Below, one piece after another: positions 1 to 10,694 of a DNA stretch of 64,000 bases. This DNA comes from Agapanthus africanus (taxonomy: Eukaryota > Streptophyta > Magnoliopsida > Asparagales > Amaryllidaceae). The DNA is taken from contig JASDDO010000026.1 of NCBI GenBank assembly GCA_030015575.1, forward strand, positions 448,237,096 through 448,301,095, given 5' to 3'. A model generated the notes under the pieces. The model was not told where the DNA came from. It was given only the letters and a program-made list of their open reading frames with translations, and did no database searches. A program made the translations under genes and the position numbers. The stretch's first letter is position 1, and each line of letters opens with the position of its first letter.

Positions 1-862
1 GCGGATTACACGGTCGCGGTGAATAGCCAAAACCCCACCCAAGACCCCTACGGGTGCGGCAAACTACCCGCCAAGCACCCGAAGCGAAGCAACCTCCCTC
101 ACCACCGTGAGTAGGCCACTCGGCACTTCGAGATACCCCGTAGTTTGTGCACCCCCTCCATGGGTCTATCCTAGGAGCAAAAACAGTAAAAAGAATTATA
201 CAATGACGGCTACAACCCCGACCCGGTTGTGCGGCCATACAAACAATATTATTACATCAATTTACATGTTACAAATGAATGAAAGAAAAATAACGCTCAT
301 CTCACATCCAACCCGGCTATTCACCCGCGACGATCCAATCCATTCATATCCACAAACCAACAATCACAGATCACAGAGATGTATAACCCCGACTAATCGA
401 CTTATAGCGATTAGTCGACGTTCAATACATACAAGCATCACAGATATAACCGATATAGTTAAAGTGTAGTGAAGTTCCGAAAAAAAATTACGGAATTATA
501 GGACCCCAAAAGGAAATTTCTTTTCTGGAATATCTGGGTACATATAATATATTTCAAAAATCCCAAAACCAACACAGAAACATACTGCACCAAAAACGAT
601 GCAGAGAGGGGACAAGACGGCCGCGCTTCCGCGGCAAGAGCTTCCTTATGCCGCGGAAGCGCGGTCCTCTAGACTCCTCTCTGGTTCGTATTTGGTGGTG
701 TTTCACACAAAACCCTGAGATAATTTTACAAGTATAAAGTTTTTCATTTTGACCAGAAAAAATTTTAACAGAAACTTGGATTTTGAAAAAGTTTGGTTTT
801 TGGGTTTTTTCGGTTTCGAAACTTCGTTACACTTAACTACTTAGCTAGTTTAGGTTTAGTTA
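1..862 (-). other. Untranslated leader of element G (partial)
   Basis: Non-coding leader between the primer site and gag, which lies outside the window. It holds the long GC-rich stem-loop (588-697) and a CAAACTACC arm at 60-68 facing a near-complementary arm at 139-147. The open frame at 107-469 has no relative among copia proteins and is judged non-coding. Confidence 0.75.
588..697 (-). other. Long GC-rich stem-loop in the leader of G
   Basis: A perfect 16-bp inner stem (621-636 with 649-664) has a 12-base loop. It is prolonged outward by AGAGAGG/CCTCTCT (603-609, 676-682) and CACCAAA/TTTGGTG (588-594, 691-697). It begins about 165 nt behind the primer site. The same structure with other sequence occurs in the leaders of A, B, C and H. 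I infer an RNA element for dimerisation or packaging. Confidence 0.7.
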
Positions 863-875
863 GGCTCTGATACCA
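863..875 (-). other. Primer binding site of G (initiator tRNA-Met)
   Basis: GGCTCTGATACCA on the plus strand is the complement of TGGTATCAGAGCC, the site that pairs with the 3' end of initiator tRNA-Met to prime minus-strand synthesis. It lies one base inside the LTR end. Confidence 0.9.
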
Positions 876-876
876 C

Positions 877-2907
877 TGTAAGTCCGTGTTGCCCACCCCG
901 GTGCTTACGGGGATGCGGAAAACATAATAAAAATTTGATTTTTATTGACTATAGGCAACATGGACTATGCTTTAAGGATCTTTGCTAAACATAAACTTGC
1001 TAACCCTAACTACAAAGTAGCTAAGTGATGGAAAGGTTATACCTTTGGTCTTTAGTCCTTCTCTCCTTGCTCCTAGGAATGGTAGAAAGAGGTCACCTTG
1101 CTTGTCTTCTCCCGTCAAAGAAGGATCCACCCGAAAGCCTCGACCTTTAGCTTCAACTCCAAGCTAGGAGTAACTAGAGTGCAAGAAATGCTAAGACTTG
1201 AACCCTAGAAGAGAGTAGAGAAGATCAAGTGAAGGTTTTTCTCAAGCTTTTTGTTTCTCAACATATGAGAGGGAGAGAGCTTGAGGGAGAGGATGAACAA
1301 GAGAGAGAAATGATATGAGAGAATGAGAAAATAATAGAGCCCTTCTCACTAATATGTGTGAATTAATTTAATTGAATAATTAGCTAGATAATTATCATGG
1401 TAAATCATGACATGACCATTATCATTTCAAATTGCAAAGATCAAAAAGCATCTTCCAAAAGAAATGATGATGGTCAAAGTGTCAACCTAGGTCAACAAGT
1501 CAAAGAAGTCAAATGGTAAACAACCACAACCATGGATAATTATTAAACTAATTACTAATTAACAATAACACACACATAAATATTAGGGTTAATAAAATGA
1601 CAATAGCCATTAACCCTAATCAAGGTCCTCTCCCTCAATCTCAAGCAACTGTGCATACGCACCCGCATTCGTGATCCGAGGAACACGAACACAATGAGAA
1701 AAACCAATCTCAAATCATATACTAGGATCAGGCTTAAACCAAAGCCCGCTAGTATAAACTGTCCGGACAGCAAACGTGCACAAGTGCGCGAATGTGAACG
1801 AACCCTGTCGCAAAACCATGCGACCTCTACTCATTTTGCCTAAAGGCGAATAGCTCTCTGTGTGGGACTCTAAAGACTCGACACTACGCTGGCAGTGGGT
1901 TTAACCACAGACCGCAAGCGGCACTAGCTGTACGTAACGGTCCCTAGGTAGATGTCGATAAGAAGACTGACGAGGTGAACCCCATCTGCACTCCTACTGA
2001 GCCTGTATGTGACAGTCTCCGTACAGTCCGGTCTGTTCGTCTGATACATCGCATGGCGGGCCTAGGGGGCGGTGAACGTCAGTCCCCTAATAGCGGTACA
2101 AGTCGTGTCGGAGTGTAGCCCAGAACACCCTGAGATAACACTGGAAACCTACCAGTATATCTCGCTTGCCCTGGCCAGGGACTACTCGTGTAATGGCTCT
2201 CCTAGACACAGCACGATGTCAACCCCCAATACCTGGAGAGACGAATCCTGTCTAACCGTCACTGCCTCCAAGTGCTTCGGGACTGCACCCAAAAACTACC
2301 TGTTTGCACGGCTCCTTTGAGCCGTGGTAGGGTAGTAATCAAAGTGCAGTGGGAACACACTCGAGGCGAAGTGACAGTGTCAAGTCAGCGGACTAAGCTG
2401 TACTCATGTCACCTGGGAACTGATAACTGACGATAGGTATATTACCAACCAACAGTTCCCGACGAGTCCTGTCCAGTGTACTCGTAACCTAACGAGCACC
2501 CGCATACTATCCCAAGTACGACGTACTAACGGCTGTGGGACAGACCGTCTCCCACACTGGGATGAGAAGCGCATACGCTAGTCTACTCCGGAGTATCGAT
2601 GCCCTATCTCGATAGTCCAACGACCAGGGACCTGTATAAGGATGTGCTTATAAATTACCCAGCTCCCACGAGTGCGAGCGCCATCACAACGCTGGTAATC
2701 AAGCAAAGATCCTAAGGGCTCTACTAATATGTATACCCGCAATATGCTAAAAGATACACATGCACATATTAAAGCAGAGACAAACCAAGTAGCATACTAC
2801 CATTTCGAGCAAGATTGTATATACAACTGTGAATATCCCAAGCTTCCATTAAGTAATATACAAACTAGTATGATACAGTAATGGCCTCTAGGGTATATAC
2901 ACTAACA
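877..2907 (-). repeat. 5' LTR of element G
   Basis: LTR of 2031 bp in minus orientation. It begins TGTTAGTGTATA at 2907 and ends in GGACTTACA at 877. It carries the Angela stem-loop GTCGCA/TGCGAC (1807-1824), TTGAC-type W-box cores around 1470-1515 read on the minus strand, and a donor-like AAAG/GTATAA whose intron side starts at 1042. The start and end are set by homology to the A LTRs and by the adjacent primer site. Confidence 0.88.
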
Positions 2908-3580
2908 CGTATTTTGTAAACTTTGGTGATAGTATATTGACATCTGCTATGACCCAGGGCACCTGAAAATTTTATAGCGATAATAATGAGTCATACAGGC
3001 AACCTATAAGCTACCCTGAAGACCAGAGCCCAAACCTATCAATCCAGGTCGTAGATTTATTCATATTGGCCTCAAATTGCGTCCTGGGTACTTCCAAACT
3101 GGTTCATGTTTGTTCCAGGGCTTTATCTCCAGTAAATTAGACCCTCCACATATGCAAAATTGGCTAATTTCACCTAGGGTAAAATCTGGGACCATTTTCT
3201 TGAGTTGCTGCATTGTTTTGCAACTTCGTTTTAATTTGGGATTTGGCATTTGATATTGTGTTCCGTCGTCTGATGTTTGTACGTCAGCGACGGTGGTTGT
3301 TTGGTGGTTTTGCAGGCGTAGGCTATAGGTTCTAACCAATAAGCGATTCGCATGCCGTTATGGTTTTCGTGCATGATTTCGGTTTACGATGTCTTGTGTG
3401 TATATATGTAAGTACCCTCGACTGGACTTGAACGACAAGGACGAGCGTGGCGTCATCGACTTCGGTAAGTGAAGATCAAGGTGAGTAGATATATACCTAC
3501 GGGGGAAGTCGGGTGGATGGCGTATAGCACCCCCGCAGTTTCGTAATATAGAACACGAATGCATTATGAATTATATAAAT

Positions 3581-3822
3581 ACACACACACACACACACAC
3601 ATACATACTTATATGTTTCACGAGATTGCATATTTAGCAAGAAATACTTATGTGACTTTGGGTTAGTTTAGCGTAGTTGTAGGAAAACACTTATAGTGTA
3701 GTTTCCTAGTCGCGAAACCCTAGAGCTAAGTTTTGCACGCACGCACACACACACGCTTACATTTTACTTACTTATGCGTATATGAGGATATATATATATA
3801 TACATATATGTATGTGAGTATG

Positions 3823-3854
<32 letters not shown>

Positions 3855-3860
3855 TATACA
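3581..3860. repeat. Microsatellites inside E1
   Basis: A (CA)10 run at 3581-3600, a CACGCACACACAC-type run near 3736-3755 and a mixed TA/CA stretch at 3788-3860. The minus-strand frames across this region (Tyr/Ile/Cys/Val-rich) come from the repeats and are not genes. Confidence 0.85.
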
Positions 3861-4694
3861 TGGATAATGAGGATAGTATATGGTATTTGGAGATGAGTCG
3901 ATGTGATTGGGCATGGTGCCACGAGATCGGTGATATGATTTGGTTCGTATTATAAGATACGACATGATATTTTAGCGGATCATTTAGCGATGTGTTTTCA
4001 TACACACACAGATATATGTTGATGGTATCAGTATGTACTAGACTTCGATCAGTACCCTTATTTCGGATATGATGATGATGACGATACCAGATAAATAATG
4101 AGATAAATGTGATATTTGACCCATACTCAGATTTAAGAAGCCGTACGGTGGATTTACCGTACGAGCTATAATTATGATGATAGATCTGTACTTTTGACTC
4201 GAGAATGTCATATTATATATTGTTTATCGTATGTGATACTGTTGAGGTGCGATCACTGACTACTAGATATATATATAAATATCGACTCAGACATAGATGG
4301 TTTTCCTTGCCCTTTCGATTACTCTGTTAGTTTAGTCATGTAGTTTACTTGTAGATGTTAGACTAGACCCGAGTCATACCTATTTCAAACCTAACGAATC
4401 GTGAGTATTTTAAAGACAGGCCAAGGGATACTACGGATATTTCAAAGGACGTGCATTTTCTTAAATACATCGTAGCCCCTATTTCGTAAATACACGATTC
4501 ATGTTATTTCAAATGGCAAAACTGTATGACTCATATTTATATAATGTAGATTCTTTATTGTTGCGTTATTATTCATTTTTCGCATATTCTTGCTATTCGC
4601 ATCACATTTCATGTTTAAATGTGTTATATTGAACCCATATTATCAGGACACCAACACCATTACCGATGATGCGTATGTCTACGAACACTTACTT

Positions 4695-4699
4695 GCCAG
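4695..4699. repeat. Target-site duplication of F1 (GCCAG; partner GCCGG at 6868-6872)
   Basis: Five bases on each side of the F1 LTR match at four of five positions. Confidence 0.6.
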
Positions 4700-6867
4700 T
4701 GTTAGTTATATGTATGCCCTAGAGGCCACTACTGTACATATGATGTATATTGTAATGGATGCTTGGACAAATATAAGGAGGACTTTCTTGCTCGACATGA
4801 TAGTATGCTATCTGGTTGTACTTTATCTTAACATGTACTCTGATTGTCTATATGTTACATGTTGATAAAGCCCTTAGGATATGTACTCGACTACAGGGAC
4901 TATGATGAGATCATACTAGTGGGGCCACGGTAGTCGACGAGTACATCCTATAACTGTTCCTAGTCGAGGGTGTATCGAGACATGGCATCGATACACCAGA
5001 GTAGACTAGCGTATACGCATCTTGACCCATATGATAGGCGATGGATGATCCCATATCCATCGGTGTTTGACATCAAGGATGGTGTACGGGTGCTCAGTAG
5101 AGACTGGGTACACTGGACGGACTCGCCGAGAACTCCCAGATGGTATTATACCTCACGTCAGATGGCAGTTCTCCGGTGACACTGGTACAGAGTAGTCTGT
5201 TGACCCGATATCGTCATAGAGTCTTGTGTGATTCCCACTGTGCTTTTATTTCCATCATACCACGTCCAAGAGAGCGTGCAAAAAGGTGGCTTTTGGGTAC
5301 AGCCCCGAATCACATGGAGGTAATGAGCGATAGGAGGGGATTCGTCTCTCCCAGTATAGGGAGTTGATGTTGTGCTGTGTTCCATTGACTATAACTGGAA
5401 ATCCCTAGCCAGGGTTGCTGAGATTTACTTGTTAGTGTTATCAGTAGTTTCTCGAACTGTTATAGACCTCATATCGACACGACTTATCGAGCTACTGGGG
5501 TCTGACGTTTACCACCCCTAGGCGAGATATGCGACATATCAGACGACGAGACCGGACTGTACGGGAGTGTTACTGATTGGATTCGCAGGAGAATGTACAG
5601 GCTTACTTGTTGATCTTCTGATCGCTCAATACCTGGGTGGCTGTTACGTTTAGCTGACCGCTTACAGCTTGTGGGTGTTTAATATGATCATCACCTACTG
5701 TCGGCGTATTGACGATTCATTAGAGTCCTACACAGAGGTTCCTTGACTCAGGAAAAACGGAGTAGGGGCATATATGTGATATGTGCAGGACCGAGGATAA
5801 TGCGATATGAGATACCGTATTTTATTCTCGCGATATTTGATATCAGCCGGGTCATCGGATCAAGTGTTGATTCGATGAATCGGTAAATGATATATTAGTC
5901 GGTTATATGCGATATAGCCGGATTGTCGGATCAAGTGTTGATTCGATGATTTAATGTATAATAATATATATTATATATTAAATTACATTAACTAATATAA
6001 GCTCACTAAAAGATTCTTTTTCTCACTCGGTTAATACATTGATATATATGCGATATATGTTAATTGTATTATTTTATTTTGTTACAATAAATATTATATA
6101 TGTGATATATAATATTGTAACATGATATGGTTATTAATGCAACATGTTTAGTGGAGATTAAAAATGATTAGGGTTTAATTTGGGTTAAGCTTTTCTAGAA
6201 CCTTTTAGAAGGTTTTGTTTTGTTTTGTGCGAAGATATTTGTTTTGATATTTTAAGTGACTCATCCTTTAACCCAACCAAAACCCTAGCCCTAGTTAAAT
6301 CTCTACAAAGGTTACATTGACCATGGTTGCATTTCTAACCTCCTTCTTGACTTTCATTATTCATCACAAAAGGATTCTTCAACTTCTTCCTTGAGTTCTT
6401 CATGAAAAATCTTTCTAGCTTTCTCAAAGGTGATGAAAATTAGTAAGAAATAGAAAATAAATGAGAGTTAAAATCCTACTTCATCATCCTAATCTATCCT
6501 AGCCATTTAGATTAGGGTGTTCACTTCATTTAGTGAGTGAGAGCTTGTGTTAATGAAACTTCAAGGTAGATGATCTTTGTTATCGAAGATCGGAAGCAAG
6601 CTTGCATCTTTCTCTTCGTGGAGCCTCTCGAGAGTCCGGAACTTGATGATCGCAGCAAAGGGACCACAACACGGAGCTTATGAAGTGAGGGACCGGATCT
6701 ACAAAGGTTGTAATCCCTCTCACTTAGTGTTAAAGTGTTTAACATGCTTGTTTTCGCCTAATCTCTAGTTTAAAGATCTTGTTAAGGGTTGTTTGGCACG
6801 TCTAAATCTTAAATCGGGCATGGTTGATGCCTCGTAGACCCTTGTGAGAGTGCCTAGTAACCCTACA
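4700..6867 (+). mobile_element. Element F1: solo copia LTR inserted in E1
   Basis: A 2168-bp LTR begins TGTTAGTTATATGTATGCC and ends AACCCTACA. It belongs to the same family as the F2 3' LTR (10695-12885). The flanks GCCAG (4695-4699) and GCCGG (6868-6872) are a likely target duplication with one change. E1 homology resumes directly after it. No primer site, internal part or second LTR is present, so it is a solo LTR left by recombination between LTRs. It contains a repeated stem-loop (5854-5876 and 5925-5947) and a donor-like AAAG/GTTGTAAT at 6707. Confidence 0.85.
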
Positions 6868-8497
6868 GCCGGTTCATACACATCATCATCGGTAATTGCC
6901 ATATCACGTACACTTTAGAAAATATTATTTCATTGTTATTGCTTGCTAGCTGATAGTTCCGATATATCATTATTGTGCTAGTTTAGATGTTGCATTTATT
7001 ACTGTGATTTTTCATGTATATTTATATATTCATTTGCCATGATATTATGGGCCAGTCTAGATTGCCGGAGCACAGTACTTATTGTTATTGACCATTTATT
7101 TTGGTATTTCGGATTTTCCATGAGATTTCTGGATTTGGAGAAACCGCAAAGATTTATTAAACTCATTTTCATTTCAAAAGATAAAAAGTGTGGTTTTCTC
7201 ATGATATGAATTGAGATATGTCTACCATGATTTTTCTCGGCTCTTGAGCGATATCATACACCCGATTCGAGGAGGAGGAGGAACCATCTGTGGGTGCAAG
7301 GTGGACCCGGTGCGGTACCCCGGGTAACATGGTCGCAAATGATGGCGTTGAGCCTGGCAGGGGAGCACTACCGACCGGTGATTTTATTGTGACTCGACGG
7401 ATATCCGGAGGATACCGATCGGAGTATGGGCCAGTCCGGATAGCCGGAGCCCTAGATACTGAGATTTGATGATACAGGCTAGTCCGGATTGCCGGAGCCT
7501 GAGATATTGAGATATTGGGATTTATATATTTTGTGTCGATGTTTGACACTGATTCCCTATTGACTTCATTGATGATACTTCGATTTTATTACAGATATCT
7601 TACTGAGATAAGAAAAACAGTTTCCTTATTAGATGTATTCTGTTTTCATGCAAACCTGCATCACATATCTGATACGTTGCTACCTAAGGCACTGACACGA
7701 GCACTTGGTATTACTCTTATGTATAGATATTAACATATGCCTTTATTAGATGCTTCAGGGTTTATCATTTTGAGGTTTTATATTTATATTCGATTGTATT
7801 GACCTAGGATTGAGTCATACATACGATTTCTGCTCGGTTTTATTTTCTACTCACGAGTTGGCAACTCACCCTCGTTGTGCCACAGTTACTTGCAGGTTTT
7901 GCCGTACAGGTTTCGTTGCGGCTTTGCTGGCACACTGCTTCATTCGGGGTGATTTCTTAGTAGGTGAGTTCACTTGCATCGTGACCACCATTGTAGTTTA
8001 TTTATTCAGTTGTATCTAGTAAACTCCATCAACCAGACTTGTATATTCATTAGACTTAGAATACCAGTTGTATATTGTTTCGACCTTAGAGTCGCGCTTG
8101 TATTATTATGGTTCACTCGTTGATTTTGAGTTTCCTTTCGAGTTTTGATCCTTATCTTTCGGCGTTGTATAATATATTGCTTGCGTGGTTGTGACCGCCA
8201 ATTGGCGAAGAGCTAGCTCCGGCTTGGGATGCTTTTATATATTATGCATGTTGTACCCTTTTGGGGCCGGTATTTACAAAGGAAACTCTGCCAAAATTTT
8301 CAGCAAAAACATCAGATTTTAAAAATGCAATACTTCAGCTTATGTTGTTTAAAACCACTTGTTTTAAATTAACTTTTCTTCGCTTCTTCCTTAAAATGGT
8401 TTAGATTTCTTGGATTTTTGGTTTACTTGAATTAGATGGGGTCCTATAGACTTCATATGATTCAAGTGCTAGTCACGTGCCATTTCGGGTCCTGACA

Positions 8498-10683
8498 CGG
8501 ACATGTGTTCCTGTTGAAACACAAGTCTGAAACTTTTGAGAAATTCAAGGAATATAAGCTTGAAGTTGAGAACCGGACAGGTAGAAGTATTAGGTCCTTC
8601 AATGTGATCGAGGAGGCAAATACTTAGGCATGGAGTTCCTGGATTTTCTAAACAGAGAATGGGGTTCTCTCTCTGCTTACTCCTTTGTATACACCACATC
8701 ACAATAATGAATCGGGGCGGATGTATCGCACCCTATAAGATATGGTGCGCTTTATGATGAGTACTGCTGAGTTGCCTTTTTCTTTTGGGTGTTGTGCACT
8801 TGAGAAGCTGCATACCTATTGAATGGGGTTCCATCAAAATCGGTGTCTACCACTACATATGAGATATGGAATGGGAAGAGACAATGTCTTAAACGAGTTA
8901 AGATATGGGGTTGTCCGGCCTATGTTGAAAAGCATAATCGGGACAAACTCGAGGCAAGATCAGTTCTGTAAGTTTGGAGGATATCCTGAACATTTGTGAG
9001 GGTATATCTTATACCACACTGAGGAGCAAAAGGTATTTTGTTTCTCAGCATGCCACCTTTTTAGAAAAGAAATTTCTTGTGAAGAAATTAGTGGTCATGA
9101 GGTAGAACTGGAACGAGTTCTAGCAGAACAAACTAACAGCTGATGATTTGGTGAAACCCAAGGATTCAATAGTCTCCAACGAACCTCAGCCTCTCGGTGA
9201 ATCTGGTAGGGTTCCTCATCCACCTGAGAGATACTATGGTTTCCTCGGTGACGGTGTGAGCGAGGTTTGCATCATAGTAGATGATGACCCAACTAGGTTC
9301 AGGCAGGCTATCACGTGTGGGGACTCTGTGAAACGGCTGGATGCTATGCAATCAGAGATGGAATCCATGTACACCAACCAAGTATAACTTTGAATGTTGC
9401 AACTGAAGGGGTAAAACCCATTGGGAGCAAATAGATCTTAAGAAGATTCTTGGTGTGGATGGAAAAGTTGAGACTTTCAAAGCTAGACTTGAAGTAAAAG
9501 GCTATCGTCAATCAACCAGGTGTGGATTAAGATGAAACTTTTTCTCCAGTGGATATGTTTAAGTCCATCAGGATCAATGCACGCATCGCGGAGTTGGAAC
9601 ATCTGTTTTGATGTGTCGATCAAAGAGTTTGACTTCATCAAAAAGGTAGATGAACCTTGTATATACAAGAAGGCTGTAAAGAGTAAGGTTATCTTCCACG
9701 TATTGTACGTAGATGACATACTCTTGTTAGAAAATAGTTTCCTATGCTACACTCGGTCAAGCTCCTCTTATCACGAGGATTCTCCATGGAAGATCTGGAT
9801 GATACCTACTACATCTTGTGGATTATGATCTATGGTGATAGATCTAAGTGGATGTTGGGAGTGTCCCAAATCCAGGTATATTAACACCATACTAAAGGGG
9901 TTTAGTATGGAAGATTCTAAGCGTGGTAGTTCGCCCACTTACTCAGGAATCACTCTCTCCAAAAAGATGTCTTTCGAGACTGATTTGGAGAGAGCTCGCG
10001 TGCAAGGGATACCCTATGCTTCGGCACTAGGCTCTATCATGTATGCGATGTTATGTACAAGACTAGATGTAGCTAACTCACTAGGAGTAGTGATCAAGAA
10101 TCAATCGGATCTTGGGAGAATCACTGGATAGCTGTGAAGGACATTCTTAAGTACTTGAGAAGCACTGAAGAATTGTTCTTGGGGTTTTGATAACGGTCAA
10201 CTCCACTGGGAGACTTTTACCAATTCAGGCTTCCAGAGTAATAAGGTTGACTGAAAGTCATTCACAGGCTTTGTCTTTACCCTCAGTGGAGGGACAGTAT
10301 GTTGGAAGAGTTCTAAGCTATATAACGTGGAAAACTAGACGATAAAGGCTGAATACATCGCTACCAACGATGCTACCAAAGTGGATGTCTTGATAATTCT
10401 TGTTCATGAGATGAACATGGTTCCTACCATTGAGCGTCCAATAACTGTTATTATGACAACAATGGAGTTATGTCTTTTTCCTAGGAACACCCGTCCCATC
10501 AGCAATCCAGACATATTCCGAGGACAGTATCACCTGATCAGGGAGATGGTTGATCTCCAAGGGATCAAGGTTATGAGAGTTGATGCGAAGGATAACACGG
10601 TGGATCCCTTCACAGAGGCCTTTCCCTAGAGAAACTTTTATAGGGCGTTGGGTAAGAGATACTGCAACAAATGGCCTTAGTGC
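8498..10683 (+). pseudogene. Decayed copia pol of F2 (integrase, RT, RNaseH remnants)
   Basis: Fossil of a copia polyprotein. The order of recognisable pieces follows C and A: integrase core and tail (about 8500-9140), the linker with HPPERYYGF (about 9215-9245), RT (about 9380-9830, with the active-site strand near 9700-9720) and RNaseH (about 9850-10620, ending with the segment DPFTEAFP). It is not functional, being interrupted many times, and was identified only by alignment by eye to the better preserved elements in this window. Confidence 0.75.
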
Positions 10684-10693
10684 AAGTGGGAGA
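10684..10693 (+). other. Polypurine tract of F2
   Basis: AAGTGGGAGA directly before the LTR, as in A, B, C and H; it primes plus-strand synthesis. Confidence 0.75.
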
Positions 10694-10694
10694 T

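Larger units (their letters stand above)
1..2907 (-). mobile_element. Element G: Angela-like Ty1/copia, 5' LTR and leader only (runs off the left edge)
   Basis: Read on the minus strand, this is the beginning of an Angela-type copia element: an LTR (877-2907) followed by an initiator-Met primer site and about 860 bp of untranslated leader that continues left of the window. The LTR start resembles that of element A (TGTTAGTGTATA, then CCCTAGAGGCCATTACTG). The leader matches the A leader in the inverted sense, for example 1-150 against 27410-27560. The element interrupts the Tekay LTR E1, whose homologous sequence begins right after 2907. Its target duplication cannot be checked because the other end is outside. 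No coding part is visible, so its condition cannot be judged. Confidence 0.88.
2908..8497 (+). mobile_element. Element E1: Tekay-like Ty3/gypsy LTR, split by F1, left end cut by G
   Basis: The two pieces, 2908-4699 and 6868-8497, together resemble the solo LTR E2 read in reverse and the 3' LTR of D. Shared blocks include GATATCCGGAGGATACC near 7400, GAGCCTGGCAGGGG near 7350 and the CTCACGAGT..GCAACTCACCC block near 7850. It ends in TTTCGGGTCCTGACA, matching the E2 end TTTCGGGTCGTGACA. About 0.9 kb of its 5' part must lie left of G. It has no coding sequence. The right end falls inside the integrase of F2, so I read it as a solo LTR, or the 3' LTR of a larger copy, inserted into F2. The alternative, that it is the 5' LTR of D, is less likely because its U3 differs from that of D. 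Confidence 0.75.

Noticed and set aside
3061-3339. Minus-strand frame of 92 codons as a host gene
   Set aside because: It lies in the U3 part of a Tekay LTR that aligns to E2 as DNA; no protein family is recognisable.
2908-8497. E1 as the 5' LTR of D
   Set aside because: No primer site follows it, copia integrase follows instead, and its U3 differs from the D 3' LTR. Not fully excluded without the left flank.
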